Of a stretch of DNA of 64,000 nucleotides, positions 27,205 through 36,987 are shown piece after piece; position 1 is the stretch's first letter; each line of letters starts with the position of its first letter. Location: assembly GCA_039972875.1 (NCBI GenBank), contig JBDWMA010000047.1:1-64000 (forward strand). Direction: 5' to 3'. The notes below the pieces were generated by a model, which worked only from the letters and a program-made list of their open reading frames with translations, ran no database searches and had not been told where the DNA came from. Both the position numbers and the translations under genes were made by a program. Source of the stretch: Pseudoruegeria sp039972875 (lineage in GTDB: Bacteria > Pseudomonadota > Alphaproteobacteria > Rhodobacterales > Rhodobacteraceae).

Positions 27205-29898
27205 TTGCAGAGATGGATTTATAGCACATTAAAATGGTCGCTGATCGGAATTGTTTTTTTGTGCCTTTTCATCTGGGCAATACTCGCGACACCGCTGTTT
27301 AGTGGTTGGCGGAAGGGAGTTGTTGCGGATTTGTTATCGGAGCAAATCGGACAACCCTTTCTGATCGAGGGGGACGCAAGGGTGCGATTGGGGGCCACGA
27401 CACGGATCCATGTAAGCGGTGCCCGTATTCCAAGTAAAGGTATGACAGATGTCGATTTGGCAGCGCTTGAACTGTTAGAGTGGGAGCTGGATTTGCCTGC
27501 TTTGATGGATGGGCAGATCGACATAGACAACCTTATGATTGATGGGTTGCATGTGAATTTGATCACGCGGACGGATGGCACAACCAGTTGGACAAAGTCT
27601 GATGCGCAACTTGATATTCCGACTCAAACGAGGGAGGAGACCAAAAAATCCGAAGAGACGCATAAACAACGTAAATCCCCTTCGATACTCTCGTTTCTTG
27701 CGGATCGCACCGTGTCTTTTACAGATATTGCTTTGGTCTCAAGGGATGAAACTTCGGGGTTCGTTTTTGATTTTCTATTGGCGTCAATCTTGTTGGAACA
27801 ATTGCAAGACGGGCAGCTTGTGTCGATTACGGGGGCCGGCACATTAAATGGTGAAGAGTTTACGCTAGATGGGAAATATCCAAGGGATGAACCCTTTACC
27901 AACAGTTTGGAATTTGGAGAAATTTCAATCGCTTATGATGGAAGCCTACAATTAGGTGATAAGGGCGGGTATACCGCGCGGTTGGATTTAGACACGGGAC
28001 AAATCGGGGATGTTTTTGACGTTCTTGGTTTAGAACGTGCCTTTGAAGGGGTCGGTAAACTTAGCGTTGATATTGTGAGTCAGCCGGGCATGTTGGCGTT
28101 TAACAATCTGGAAACCTCGTTACAGCTCAGCAAAGGTCAGCGCATTCTTGTAAGTGGTGATGTTGCAAACCTCATCAGCCGCGAGGGGTTTGACATCACA
28201 GTAGATGCACGATTGCACCCCGAGGGAAAGCCTCCTGCGAAAGCCGGAAGTCTAAAGGAATTTAAACTCACCCAAATTGACGCTCATATTATTACCGAGA
28301 ATGATAACCTGGCCTTCGAAAATCTGGAGTTTCAGACGAACGCCATTGATCACGGATTAAAGCGGGTTGGCCCGATATCTATTGGCCACATTTATCGATC
28401 GGAGGCCAAAACACTTGGCCTAAGCGAGCTGTCCATTCAAGCAGGGCCTGAGGATGCCCCTTTTATCGTTGCAAATGGCGATATTGGGGACGTGTTTAAC
28501 TTGCGGTTGGTTGATCTGACGGGGCAGTTAAATGGTTCTGCGGATTTGTTGCTAAAAGAATTGTCCGCCGATGACGTCGCCAAATTTGGTGGGGTACAAG
28601 CCGATTTTTCAATTGCAGATGACGATGGCGTTCTTAGTCTAAAACATTTGAATGCCCGTACTGTGGACACTGACATTTGGGATCTAAACGCAGCGCTTGT
28701 CAGGGCACGCATCGAGGACCTTTCTGGTATCAAGTTGGATGTGTCGTTGGGGGTGCCGGAAACAGATCCATTTTTAACCGCCTTAGGGTTAAGTCCTGTT
28801 GGGATCAAACAGTTAAAAACCGGGTTGTCATTAGAAGCAAAAGACAAAATTGCTGATATCGGGCTTAAGTTTCAGGCGGATGATACAGACCTGAATGCAG
28901 AGGTCTCAATGGATTTGAGCAATGACGTTAATGTCATTCGGGGGGCGATCCTAAGTCATCGGATGCGGTTGGAGGACTTGAAAGAGGGCGCAAAGATCGT
29001 AGTTCAGATCAGTGAGCGATCGAAGTCTTCCGACGATTTGGACGATACAGAGGACGGTCGTCCGCCCATTCAACCTCTCGTTTTGGAGAAAGAGAGCGAA
29101 ATTTTTGATCTGAAACGTATTCTGACGGACACTGATCTGGACCTAGCACTGGCCATCAAGGAATTTGTCGGCAAAGCTGGAATATCTTCAATGGAAAGTC
29201 AGTTGATTGCCAAAGAAGGGCAGATTGAATTTGGCCCATTAGAGCTATTCTACGGACCCGGATTTTTTAATGTCACCGCGATGATGGATGCGATTGATGA
29301 TCCGGAACGCGTGCGTATTCAGGGGGCCACCAGCGGGTGGGATTTTGGGGAGATTTTAAACGCAATTGACATTGAAATACCGGCGCGCGGTGATTTATCA
29401 GCCTCTGTGGATGTGTCTGGAAATATCAGCTCTGGAAAAGCCTTCGCCAACTCTTTGGTAGGGAATGCGTCGGTCAATCTACGCAGCGGCGCTATCGCTA
29501 CAAGCCTTTTGGAGCTTGCGGGTCTTGGAGTGTTTCCTTGGTTGATTTCTGATGAATTGGCGGCAGGCCAGACCCAAATTGTCTGTGTGGATGCGCCAGT
29601 TTCCATAAACAATGGGCGGGTTCGTTTTGATTCAGTTGTCGCAGAAACCAAAAGTGTTCAGCTCGTGGTTAAGGGGGAGGTTGATTGGATAGACGATGTC
29701 ATAGATGTGCGCGCTGAACCTCGCCGGGTTGGAAAACCTTTATCGCGAAGTGCATGGCCTTTTGATGTCACAGGTAAACTGTCTGAGCCAAAATTCAAAC
29801 TCAACATAGGTGGATCTCGAAGCCGACGCGCTGATGGGGCCGATGAAATGCCCGCCAATCGTCAGCCCTGTAAACGAGATATATTACAGTTAAAATAG
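27205..29898 (+). CDS. AsmA family protein
   Basis: An 897-residue inner-membrane-anchored periplasmic protein with one N-terminal helix (residues 8-30). AsmA hallmarks are FLIEGDARVRLGATTRIHV at the N-terminus and the C-terminal block DISGNISSGKAFANSLVGNASVNLRSGAIAT-like region followed by DVRAEPRRVGKPLSRSAWPFDVTGKLSEPKFKL. The family is thought to move lipids or aid outer-membrane protein assembly, like TamB elsewhere in this window. The start is TTG at 27205, supported by AGGAG eight bases upstream; the nearby ATG frame stops at once. Confidence 0.88.
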   Translation: MQRWIYSTLKWSLIGIVFLCLFIWAILATPLFSGWRKGVVADLLSEQIGQPFLIEGDARVRLGATTRIHVSGARIPSKGMTDVDLAALELLEWELDLPALMDGQIDIDNLMIDGLHVNLITRTDGTTSWTKSDAQLDIPTQTREETKKSEETHKQRKSPSILSFLADRTVSFTDIALVSRDETSGFVFDFLLASILLEQLQDGQLVSITGAGTLNGEEFTLDGKYPRDEPFTNSLEFGEISIAYDGSLQLGDKGGYTARLDLDTGQIGDVFDVLGLERAFEGVGKLSVDIVSQPGMLAFNNLETSLQLSKGQRILVSGDVANLISREGFDITVDARLHPEGKPPAKAGSLKEFKLTQIDAHIITENDNLAFENLEFQTNAIDHGLKRVGPISIGHIYRSEAKTLGLSELSIQAGPEDAPFIVANGDIGDVFNLRLVDLTGQLNGSADLLLKELSADDVAKFGGVQADFSIADDDGVLSLKHLNARTVDTDIWDLNAALVRARIEDLSGIKLDVSLGVPETDPFLTALGLSPVGIKQLKTGLSLEAKDKIADIGLKFQADDTDLNAEVSMDLSNDVNVIRGAILSHRMRLEDLKEGAKIVVQISERSKSSDDLDDTEDGRPPIQPLVLEKESEIFDLKRILTDTDLDLALAIKEFVGKAGISSMESQLIAKEGQIEFGPLELFYGPGFFNVTAMMDAIDDPERVRIQGATSGWDFGEILNAIDIEIPARGDLSASVDVSGNISSGKAFANSLVGNASVNLRSGAIATSLLELAGLGVFPWLISDELAAGQTQIVCVDAPVSINNGRVRFDSVVAETKSVQLVVKGEVDWIDDVIDVRAEPRRVGKPLSRSAWPFDVTGKLSEPKFKLNIGGSRSRRADGADEMPANRQPCKRDILQLK

Positions 29899-29924
29899 TG
29901 CTCTGGCCAATCAAAGGAACAGTT

Positions 29925-30413
29925 ATGAAACAGTCCTTGTTCATCGTTTTATTCGTCTGCCCCGCAGCTGTTTTTGCACAATCGCCCACCGAATTTGCGC
30001 AAATTGGTGATTGGGCCATCAAAGTGAATCCTGCGAACGGCAATGGTTGCTTTATGCAGAGGTCATATGACAACGGCACGTTGGTGCAAATCGGAGCTGA
30101 CCCTTCGCTAAACGGGGCCTTTTTCGCAGCCTACAATGCAGGGTGGGACCTTCCTTCGGAAGGTACGACAGCGGATGTGCTTTTTGATTTTGGCGATAGC
30201 CGATTTCAGGGGGAGGTCAAACAGCACACACATTTGGGTGTCCATGGCGGCTATGCATTTTTTGACAACCCCGAGTTCATTTCGGAGTTTGGAAAACGCA
30301 ATTCTGTTCTTGTTCAGGGGCCATCTGGTCGATCCGAAGAGCTGGACCTTAGTGGGAGTAAGAAGGCCTTGGAACATGTCAAAATGTGTCAAGAATCGCC
30401 GACCAATAACTAA
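29925..30413 (+). CDS. Small secreted protein of unknown function
   Basis: A 162-residue protein with a signal peptide cut after VFAQ (about residue 20), then a compact soluble domain with two cysteines (NGCFMQRSY and HVKMCQE) that could form a disulfide. The fold pattern recalls the invasion-associated-locus B group, but I cannot name the family with confidence. The ATG at 29925 is preceded by AAAGGA; an earlier GTG at 29898 is in frame. It follows the AsmA gene by 26 bases, so they may be co-transcribed. Confidence 0.75.
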   Translation: MKQSLFIVLFVCPAAVFAQSPTEFAQIGDWAIKVNPANGNGCFMQRSYDNGTLVQIGADPSLNGAFFAAYNAGWDLPSEGTTADVLFDFGDSRFQGEVKQHTHLGVHGGYAFFDNPEFISEFGKRNSVLVQGPSGRSEELDLSGSKKALEHVKMCQESPTNN

Positions 30414-30610
30414 TGGCTCCCGGCAATCCAGTGGACGTTCTGCCCTCATGCGCCCAACGGGTAAGCCCCTGACTACGAAGTATAAATATCGCTTTAAAAA
30501 ATAGACCATACGAGGAAACATGTCAGAAATGACTGATAAAAGCCGTTTACTGGGGCAAGCTAATACGTCGAACAACCTTTTAACCAACTTACGATATGCA
30601 GAGAATTTAG

Positions 30611-32242
30611 GTGAAAATGACCCCATTTAAAAGCGTTAAGACAACTGTTGCGTCCTTTGCAATTTGTGTGGCGATGTTGCCCGCGGCGGCATGGGCCAAT
30701 CAGGTTGCTGCAGAAATACAAACATTGGTTGAAGTCTCGCTCAATGACAATTCTGTGGTGACATCCCAGCTGGACATAACGGTTGTTGTTCCGAGTTTTT
30801 ATGCGACACGGGATTATGCACCGGCCTGGGGGCAACAAGAAGTCGTTTCCGAGCTGCTGGAAGAGTTGGAAAAAGGGGTTGCACAGGGGTTTAACCCGCA
30901 GGATTTTGGCCTGAACCATTTGGTCGATCTTTATACAACAGCGCAGGTTGGCAATGATGCAGATAAGGCAACGTTTGATCTGTTTGCCACGGATGCGGCG
31001 ATCAAGCTTATTCATCACCTCGTCTTTGGTAAGGTTGATCCAGCAAGTCTGGATAGTGATTGGAATTTTGATCGGCCGGTGATCAAAGAAGATCCCGCAA
31101 CAGTTCTGAACAATTTTCTGAACGGGGAAGGGTTCGCAGCATTGATGCAACACATCAATATCAAGAACGCACAGTATCTGCAGCTCATTGATGCCTTGGA
31201 ATATTATAAATCGATTGAGGCTAAAGGAGGATGGCCCATGGTTCCTGATGCGGTTGTCCTTAAGCCCGGTATGACGGATCCCGCCATTACTGCGCTACGG
31301 GCGCGTTTGGCCATGGAAGCCGGAGCTGGAGTTATACCCGCATCCACGAAGGCCCAAGATGAAACCAACCCTGTGTGGACTTATGACACCGCGCTAGAGC
31401 AAGCCGTCATTGCATTTCAATCCCGGCACGGCCTCGAAGCGGATGGCGTTATCGGGGGTAAAACATTCGCGTCATTAAATAAACCTGTGTCCGACCGTAT
31501 CAATAAGATTCGCCTGAGTTTAGAACGTGGTCGCTGGCTTATGCGCGGCACGGATGATGAATTTATTCTGGTCAATATTGCTGGCGCACGTACCTATTTA
31601 TCCAGAGCGGATCAGGGAATCTGGACTACGCGGTCGATTACCGGGTCCGAATACCGAAAAACACCGGTGTTCAGGGATGAAATCAAATACATGGAGTTTA
31701 ATCCAACGTGGACCGTGCCATCCTCTATCTTTCGCAAGGATAAACTCTCAAGAATTCGCAACGATCCAGGATATCTTGATCGCAACAATTACATAGTTCG
31801 CAATAAAGATGGCGTAACAATTTCGGCCTCTGCGGTTAATTGGAATGCCGAAAACCCCGGAGTGACATTGGTTCAGCAGCCCGGGCCATCCAATGCGCTG
31901 GGATTGGTGAAATTTATGTTTCCGAACAAATATGCGGTGTATTTGCACGACACCAATGACCGTTCTTTGTTTGATCGAAATGAACGCAATTTAAGCTCTG
32001 GATGCGTCAGGGTCGAAAACCCATTTCAATTAGCAATGATGTTGATGGCTGATGATCCGAGTTGGACCGAAGCCAAGATGCAGTCCATTCTGGATAGCGG
32101 TAAGACCACTCGTGTTGATCTTACCAATCCGATGCCCGTGATGTTGACGTATTGGACGTCGTGGGTTGAAAATGGAACGGTACATTTCCGTGAGGATCCT
32201 TATGATAGGGACGCTGCTGTTTTAAAAGCTTTGGATAAATAG
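30611..32242 (+). CDS. L,D-transpeptidase of the YcbB/LdtD type
   Basis: A 543-residue periplasmic enzyme expected to make 3-3 peptidoglycan cross-links. It has a signal peptide (residues 1-30, cut after AWA), a scaffold region, a peptidoglycan-binding domain (ALEQAVIAFQSRHGLEADGVIGGKT, about residues 260-290) and the catalytic domain. The active-site motif is HDT...SSGCVRVENP with Cys about residue 465. The start may be GTG 30611 or ATG 30617; the first has GAGAA upstream. About 200 bases separate it from the secreted protein gene. Confidence 0.93.
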   Translation: MKMTPFKSVKTTVASFAICVAMLPAAAWANQVAAEIQTLVEVSLNDNSVVTSQLDITVVVPSFYATRDYAPAWGQQEVVSELLEELEKGVAQGFNPQDFGLNHLVDLYTTAQVGNDADKATFDLFATDAAIKLIHHLVFGKVDPASLDSDWNFDRPVIKEDPATVLNNFLNGEGFAALMQHINIKNAQYLQLIDALEYYKSIEAKGGWPMVPDAVVLKPGMTDPAITALRARLAMEAGAGVIPASTKAQDETNPVWTYDTALEQAVIAFQSRHGLEADGVIGGKTFASLNKPVSDRINKIRLSLERGRWLMRGTDDEFILVNIAGARTYLSRADQGIWTTRSITGSEYRKTPVFRDEIKYMEFNPTWTVPSSIFRKDKLSRIRNDPGYLDRNNYIVRNKDGVTISASAVNWNAENPGVTLVQQPGPSNALGLVKFMFPNKYAVYLHDTNDRSLFDRNERNLSSGCVRVENPFQLAMMLMADDPSWTEAKMQSILDSGKTTRVDLTNPMPVMLTYWTSWVENGTVHFREDPYDRDAAVLKALDK

Positions 32243-32306
32243 CGTTAAGGTTTGAACGTCCTGAAGGGTCGATTCAATTAATTCTGGGGATTAAATCTCT
32301 TACAGT

Positions 32307-32335
32307 ATTTAGGCATCGTGGATCGACGCCTAAAT
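32307..32335 (+). terminator. stem-loop after the L,D-transpeptidase gene
   Basis: An imperfect inverted repeat (ATTTAGGC, TCG / CGA, GCCTAAAT with one mismatch, loop TGGAT). It lies 65 bases after the stop codon and has no T-run; a possible 3' end of the transcript. Confidence 0.35.
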
Positions 32336-32796
32336 GGATATTCCAAACGAAGTACAAAGCGCTTTGTCCCGGTGCGCTCTTATTCTATCTCTTGTTCGCA
32401 TGCATTGCGCATCTGTTTTGCTAGCCTCATGAACGCCACAGCTTCAGATCGTTCTCCATGAGCTAGGAAGAATAATTGGGTTTAAAATTCGCTGCTTTAC
32501 CTGCCCAGCGCTTCCAACTGGTTAAGCCGAGAATATCTCAGGTTCTGATTGCGTGGGTGTTGCAAATGTTTAATGGTCCTCGTTTTCAATTTTTCTACCC
32601 GATTAAAAAAGTAGGTACCGCCGGTTTAGAATTCCAAAATCGGGTAATTATATCGTTCTAAAATACAGGGTAGAAAACATGGTGTGTCATAAAATCTGAA
32701 TTCAGAAAATGACAGTGGTGAATGTCGAAACTGTAATCAAAAGCAAAGCCTCTTAAAAAACAAAACAAGCGATAATAAAGTGAATTCCCAAATAAA
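32336..32796. other. Gene-free stretch before tRNA-Asn
   Basis: AT-rich sequence with no convincing gene; the 61-codon frame at 32476-32661 has no recognisable features. Nothing else seen. Confidence 0.5.
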
Positions 32797-32830
32797 ATAA
32801 GGCCCTTCAGAAAATTCTGAAGGGCCTTAT
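32797..32830 (-). terminator. Bidirectional terminator after tRNA-Asn
   Basis: A perfect 16-bp stem (ATAAGGCCCTTCAGAA with its complement) and a 2-base gap, flanked by A and T runs on both sides. It is placed immediately 3' of tRNA-Asn on the minus strand. Confidence 0.85.
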
Positions 32831-32835
32831 TTTTA

Positions 32836-32910
32836 TGGCTCCGGCGGTAGGGATCGAACCTACGACCAATTGATTAACAGTCAACTGCTCTACCGCTGAG
32901 CTACGCCGGA
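32836..32910 (-). tRNA. tRNA-Asn (anticodon GTT)
   Basis: On the minus strand TCCGGCG pairs with CGCCGGA in the acceptor stem. The anticodon loop CTGTTAA carries GTT, and the T-arm contains GGTTCGATCC. CCA is encoded. Promoter-like hexamers lie upstream and a strong terminator lies directly downstream. Confidence 0.95.
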
Positions 32911-32922
32911 TCATGTGGGGTG

Positions 32923-32950
32923 ATATAGCGATAGCGATTGGGGACGTCCA
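32923..32950 (-). promoter_or_regulatory. possible promoter of tRNA-Asn
   Basis: TGGACG (32945-32950) and CTATAT (32923-32928) on the minus strand, 16 bases apart, end 12 bases before the tRNA. Same layout as at the other two tRNAs. Confidence 0.4.
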
Positions 32951-32988
32951 GAGGCTTTTTCCACAAAAATGACATTTCTGACAAAAAA

Positions 32989-33900
32989 TTAATGAGACGG
33001 TAAAAGGTGATACAAAGCATCTACCGACAGAGATGGTTTTGCCGCAATGACCTGTCTTTGGTGTAGATCGATCAGATGAGCAAAAACATTACGCATTGCA
33101 GCAGGATGCAAAGAAGCGGGGACATCTGCGTATAGTTTTTTCGTTATCTCGACTGGGTTTGCCTCGGATACCTCAAGGACACGCAAAATTTGTGTTTCAC
33201 GTTGTCGGCGATGATTGATAAGTTGATCCAGTCGGGTCTGTGGATCTGTAATGGGTGCGCCATGTCCGGGAAGGAATATCCTTTCAGGGCGTCCGATTAG
33301 TTTTCGGCAAGACTTCATATAGTCCGAAAGATCACCATCCGGAGGGGAAATCAGTGAACTGGCCCAGCCCATAACGTGATCACCAGAGAAGAGCGTTTCC
33401 CCATCGGAGAAACACATGTGGTTGCCAAAGTGACCCGGTGTATGGACGCAGGTCACCTCTCCTTCGGTAAAGGGTAAAACATCAAAGTCTTTGATTGTTT
33501 TGTCAGGGTGAAAATCCGGATCAACCCCTTCGCCGCCCTCTATGCCCATATCCGCAATATCTGACATAATAGGACTGCGGCCGGATGTGCTGTTGCCGAA
33601 ACCATAAACAGGCGCACCGCAGAGGGTACTAAGCCGCGATGCAAGTGGGGAATGGTCTTTGTGGCTATGGGTGACAAGAATGGCTTCAACCGGGCGTGTG
33701 TTGATTTCTGCCATTAAAGCCGAAAGGTGCCGTTCAGAGTTGGGCCCCGGATCAATTACAACAATGCGATGCTTGCCCCAAATATAGCTATTTGTCCCGC
33801 GATAGGTCATTGGGCTGGGATTGGGGGCGAGAATACGTTTGATGCCCGGTGCAACGGATTGAGGGGATCCAACGGGGGGATCAAATCGGTTTTGTGTCAT
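32989..33900 (-). CDS. Metallo-beta-lactamase-fold hydrolase (LACTB2/glyoxalase-II-like)
   Basis: A 303-residue MBL-fold protein. The metal-binding motif is THSHKDH (HxHxDH) near residue 80, with later ligands in HTPGHFGNHMCF and LPGHGAPI and the short C-terminal winged-helix region (AMRNVFAHLIDLHQRQV) typical of LACTB2-like enzymes, which include endoribonucleases and thioesterases. The substrate cannot be told from sequence. It is divergent from the histidine kinase, 43 bases apart. Confidence 0.85.
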   Translation of the reverse strand: MTQNRFDPPVGSPQSVAPGIKRILAPNPSPMTYRGTNSYIWGKHRIVVIDPGPNSERHLSALMAEINTRPVEAILVTHSHKDHSPLASRLSTLCGAPVYGFGNSTSGRSPIMSDIADMGIEGGEGVDPDFHPDKTIKDFDVLPFTEGEVTCVHTPGHFGNHMCFSDGETLFSGDHVMGWASSLISPPDGDLSDYMKSCRKLIGRPERIFLPGHGAPITDPQTRLDQLINHRRQRETQILRVLEVSEANPVEITKKLYADVPASLHPAAMRNVFAHLIDLHQRQVIAAKPSLSVDALYHLLPSH

Positions 33901-33943
33901 TATGCAGCTTTCCTCGGGCAGGGGGCATCGCTAGGGTATTGCC

Positions 33944-35266
33944 ATGAATTTTGCTTGGCTGAAACGTTATATGCCCCGTGGATTATATCAGCGGGCCGCG
34001 TTGATCTTAATCCTGCCGATTGTGACGCTGCAACTTGTGGTGTCAGTTGTCTTTTTACAGCGCCATTTTGAAGGTGTAACCGCTCAGATGACTGGAACCT
34101 TGGTCATTGAGTTGGGATATATCTCAGATCGAATTGATGCAGCACCAAACGCCGAGGCGGCTTATGCCGCTGTACAGGAGTTTGAGGTGCCCCTGGGGAT
34201 GAGGTTTACGCTGCCAGCCCTGGCGCTGACGCAAGATTCAAGACTGTTCTATGACTTGACGGGCAAAACCGCGACAGCGCTATTGTATGCAGGTATCCCA
34301 AGCATTCAGGGCGTCGATCTAAAAACCAACGATAATATCGTACATTTTACATGGCAAAGTGCTCATGGCCCGGTGGGCGTTAAATTCCCACGGCGACGTG
34401 TAACCGCATCAAATCCGCATCAATTGTTGGTCTTAACTTTGGCGACTGCTTTTCTCATGACGCTGATTGCGTATCTGTTTTTGCGCAACCAGCTGCGCCC
34501 GATCAAGCGATTGTCAGATGCATCAACTGCGTTTGGTCGTGGGCAGAATGTTAAATATCATCCCTCTGGTGCGTTGGAGGTTCGGGCTGCGGGGCAAGCA
34601 TTTTTGGATATGCGTGGTCGGATAGAACGTCAAATAGAACAGCGCACCCTTTTGTTGTCTGGTGTCAGCCATGATCTGCGAACACCGTTGACGCGTTTGA
34701 AGTTGGGCCTGTCCATGATGGAGGAAGATGAGGATGTTGATGCGCTGCAACGTGATGTTCGGGATATGGAACATCTGTTGGATGGTTTTTTAAACTTCGC
34801 GCGTGGACAGGGGACCGAAGAAACGGAGCCGATGAATCCCGTGGATTTAGCAACCCGAGTAGTCGAAAATGCCCAGCGTGGGGGGCAGGCCGTTACTGCA
34901 GGTCGTCATAGTTGCACGGGTTCTGATGTTTTAATTCGCCCTATGGCCATTCAACGTTCCCTTGAGAATTTAATCGGAAACGCAGTGCGTTATGGATCGA
35001 ACTGTATGTTGTCTGTGGTGATGTCAGAACGTGCTGTGGTGTTCTCTGTTGAGGATGATGGTCCGGGTATTGCAGAAGATCTTCGGGAAACAGCACTAAA
35101 ACCTTTTGCCCGATTGGATGAAGCGCGCAATCAGGATCGTGGATCCGGTGTAGGGCTAGGCCTTGCGATTGCATTGGATATTGCGCGGGCCCATGGCGGC
35201 ACCTTGCGGTTGGGACAGAGCGAAACACTGGGCGGATTGCGGGTGGATCTTGTGTTGCCTCGGTGA
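33944..35266 (+). CDS. EnvZ-like sensor histidine kinase
   Basis: A 440-residue inner-membrane kinase. Two helices (residues 15-40 and 158-180) bracket a short periplasmic domain; HAMP follows (RNQLRPIKRLSDA), then HisKA with the phosphoacceptor in SGVSHDLRTPLTRLK, and an HATPase with NLIGNAVRYG, DDGPGIAED and GSGVGLGLAI. The architecture matches the EnvZ/OmpR group. No response regulator gene lies next to it, so its partner is elsewhere. Confidence 0.9.
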   Translation: MNFAWLKRYMPRGLYQRAALILILPIVTLQLVVSVVFLQRHFEGVTAQMTGTLVIELGYISDRIDAAPNAEAAYAAVQEFEVPLGMRFTLPALALTQDSRLFYDLTGKTATALLYAGIPSIQGVDLKTNDNIVHFTWQSAHGPVGVKFPRRRVTASNPHQLLVLTLATAFLMTLIAYLFLRNQLRPIKRLSDASTAFGRGQNVKYHPSGALEVRAAGQAFLDMRGRIERQIEQRTLLLSGVSHDLRTPLTRLKLGLSMMEEDEDVDALQRDVRDMEHLLDGFLNFARGQGTEETEPMNPVDLATRVVENAQRGGQAVTAGRHSCTGSDVLIRPMAIQRSLENLIGNAVRYGSNCMLSVVMSERAVVFSVEDDGPGIAEDLRETALKPFARLDEARNQDRGSGVGLGLAIALDIARAHGGTLRLGQSETLGGLRVDLVLPR

Positions 35267-35549
35267 GGAGATCTTATTGGCACGTTTTTTGGTATAGCGA
35301 GGATTTAAAACGGTAGGTCTGATAGATTTATTGTCTTGTAATTTTATCATTTAAAATCAATTAGATTGGTGTGGAACTTTGTGCTCACCTACCAAAAGCG
35401 GGCAACTTTTTCCTCACGTTCGTTCATACTTCGTTCTGCCTGAACAAGTCTTTTGCGCGTCTGAACCTACGTTCGATCCCCTTTTGCTGAGGTGTGGTTA
35501 GTGATGAACCTTTTGACATCTTCGGAAACCCACAGGCAAAGTCGTTGCC

Positions 35550-35848
35550 ATGTACCAGGCTTTGAAACACACCTACCAAACTTGCCCATCGAAGATGAAG
35601 TGTTGTTCTAAAGCTGATGCCCGTCAGGTTGCCCGTGAAATTGCCAAAACCAAGCAATACAAAATCTCGATGCGGTTGCGCAAAAAATGGTCGAGTTGCT
35701 CTTCGCTCACCTCAACCGCAAACTAGCAAAGATCTTTCCTGCACCGCAAAAAAACGTGCAAAGCCTGACAGGAAGGGCTCTCGACTTCATTTACACAGCC
35801 GCTTTCTGCAATTGCAACACGTTGTTCTTCCATAAAATGAGGCCATAA
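35550..35848 (+). pseudogene. IS1182-like transposase remnant
   Basis: The C-terminal part of a transposase can be read: TCPSKMKCC, ADARQVAREIAKTKQYKISMRLRKK, then after a frameshift VELLFAHLNR and KLAKIFPAP. This matches the usual end of IS1182-group transposases. The frame breaks in a run of six A at 35682-35687, where seven would restore it, and roughly 30 codons are missing between HLNR and KLAK. No clear inverted ends were found. It indicates an old insertion in this gene-poor stretch. Confidence 0.7.
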
Positions 35849-35979
35849 TAATCGATGCAGCAGCACTGAACTAACATCCGCTCTGATAAAAAAGCTGTGT
35901 CTTCCTAACTCTCATTGCGTTGATGTCCATAGCAGTTTGATTTTTTGCATACGTCGAGAAATCGAAACCCGGTGGGGGC

Positions 35980-36858
35980 TTAAACGATCCGGCTTGCGGG
36001 CCATTTTGCAAACATCACAAGGTTACCAATAATCGTTAAACCAACACCTGCGAATGCTGTGCCATGCCATTCGTATCCCTCAAACAACGTTGACATGAAT
36101 AAAGCGACCACAGGAAAGAGAACCGTAGCATAAGCCGCACGATCTGATCCCAAGCGAGATACCATCAATAGATACGTTGTGAAACCGATCACCGATCCAA
36201 TTATTGCAAGATAAACCAGCGCCCAAAGATAGGACGAAGAACTTGGCATGGTCAGCGAGGCCCCACTGAGAACGACAATGGTTAGAAGAACAAGCGATCC
36301 AATACCCATACCCCACGCATTCGCGATGACCGGGGTAACGCCATGCAGGTTGTTCTTACGCGACATCATATTGCCGAGGGAAAACAGTACAGTTCCGAAT
36401 GTGGCCCACCCGATGCCCTGTAGAACACCAGCATCAAAAGACACGCTGATGTCACGCCAGAAAAGGAGCACAATACCAGTTGCTCCTATCGTGCCTGCGA
36501 TAACGGTGCGTGGGCGCACCCTTTCGTCGAAGAAAATTCGTGCATTGATAGCGTTAAAAATCGTCGCCAATGAAAAGATCACAGAAACCAGTCCCGAAGG
36601 CATCAAGGACGTCGCATGATAGAAACACAAGAAGTTAAAACAGAATAAACACAGAGCTTGTAGCACGACATAACGCCAGATGACCGGAAACTTTAGTCGG
36701 CCCAAAATTGCTAAGCTGAACAAAAATACGACACATGCCAACGCAAAACGATAGAAAACCGATACGACGACTTCGATGGGGCCGATCTGCCATGCAATAG
36801 CGATCCATGTTGTACCCCAAATGAGGACGGTAGCGAAAAATAGGATGAAATTGGTCAT
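35980..36858 (-). CDS. DMT family transporter (EamA)
   Basis: A 292-residue inner-membrane carrier with ten predicted helices in two EamA repeats. Features include the first-helix LIWGTTWIAIAWQ, YHATSLMPSGLVSVIFSL and in the second half YLAIIGSVIGFTTYLLMVSRLGSDRAAYATVLFPVVAL. The family exports amino acids, drugs or metabolites; the substrate is unknown. It is divergent from the AraC regulator, which probably controls it, with about 130 bases between the genes. Confidence 0.9.
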   Translation of the reverse strand: MTNFILFFATVLIWGTTWIAIAWQIGPIEVVVSVFYRFALACVVFLFSLAILGRLKFPVIWRYVVLQALCLFCFNFLCFYHATSLMPSGLVSVIFSLATIFNAINARIFFDERVRPRTVIAGTIGATGIVLLFWRDISVSFDAGVLQGIGWATFGTVLFSLGNMMSRKNNLHGVTPVIANAWGMGIGSLVLLTIVVLSGASLTMPSSSSYLWALVYLAIIGSVIGFTTYLLMVSRLGSDRAAYATVLFPVVALFMSTLFEGYEWHGTAFAGVGLTIIGNLVMFAKWPASRIV

Positions 36859-36987
36859 GGGGCCTCCTTGTTGCCCCGGTGACTAGGTCAGGTTTTTTAC
36901 TATTGATTGCACGATCTTGCGGTATTCGATGTTCAGTCGCGTGACAATCCATGGTTTCTCGATAGGTGTGGGTCAAGGAGCCTACCA

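Noticed and set aside
32476..32661. 61-codon frame in the gap before tRNA-Asn
   Set aside because: No ribosome site and no recognisable features; likely chance.
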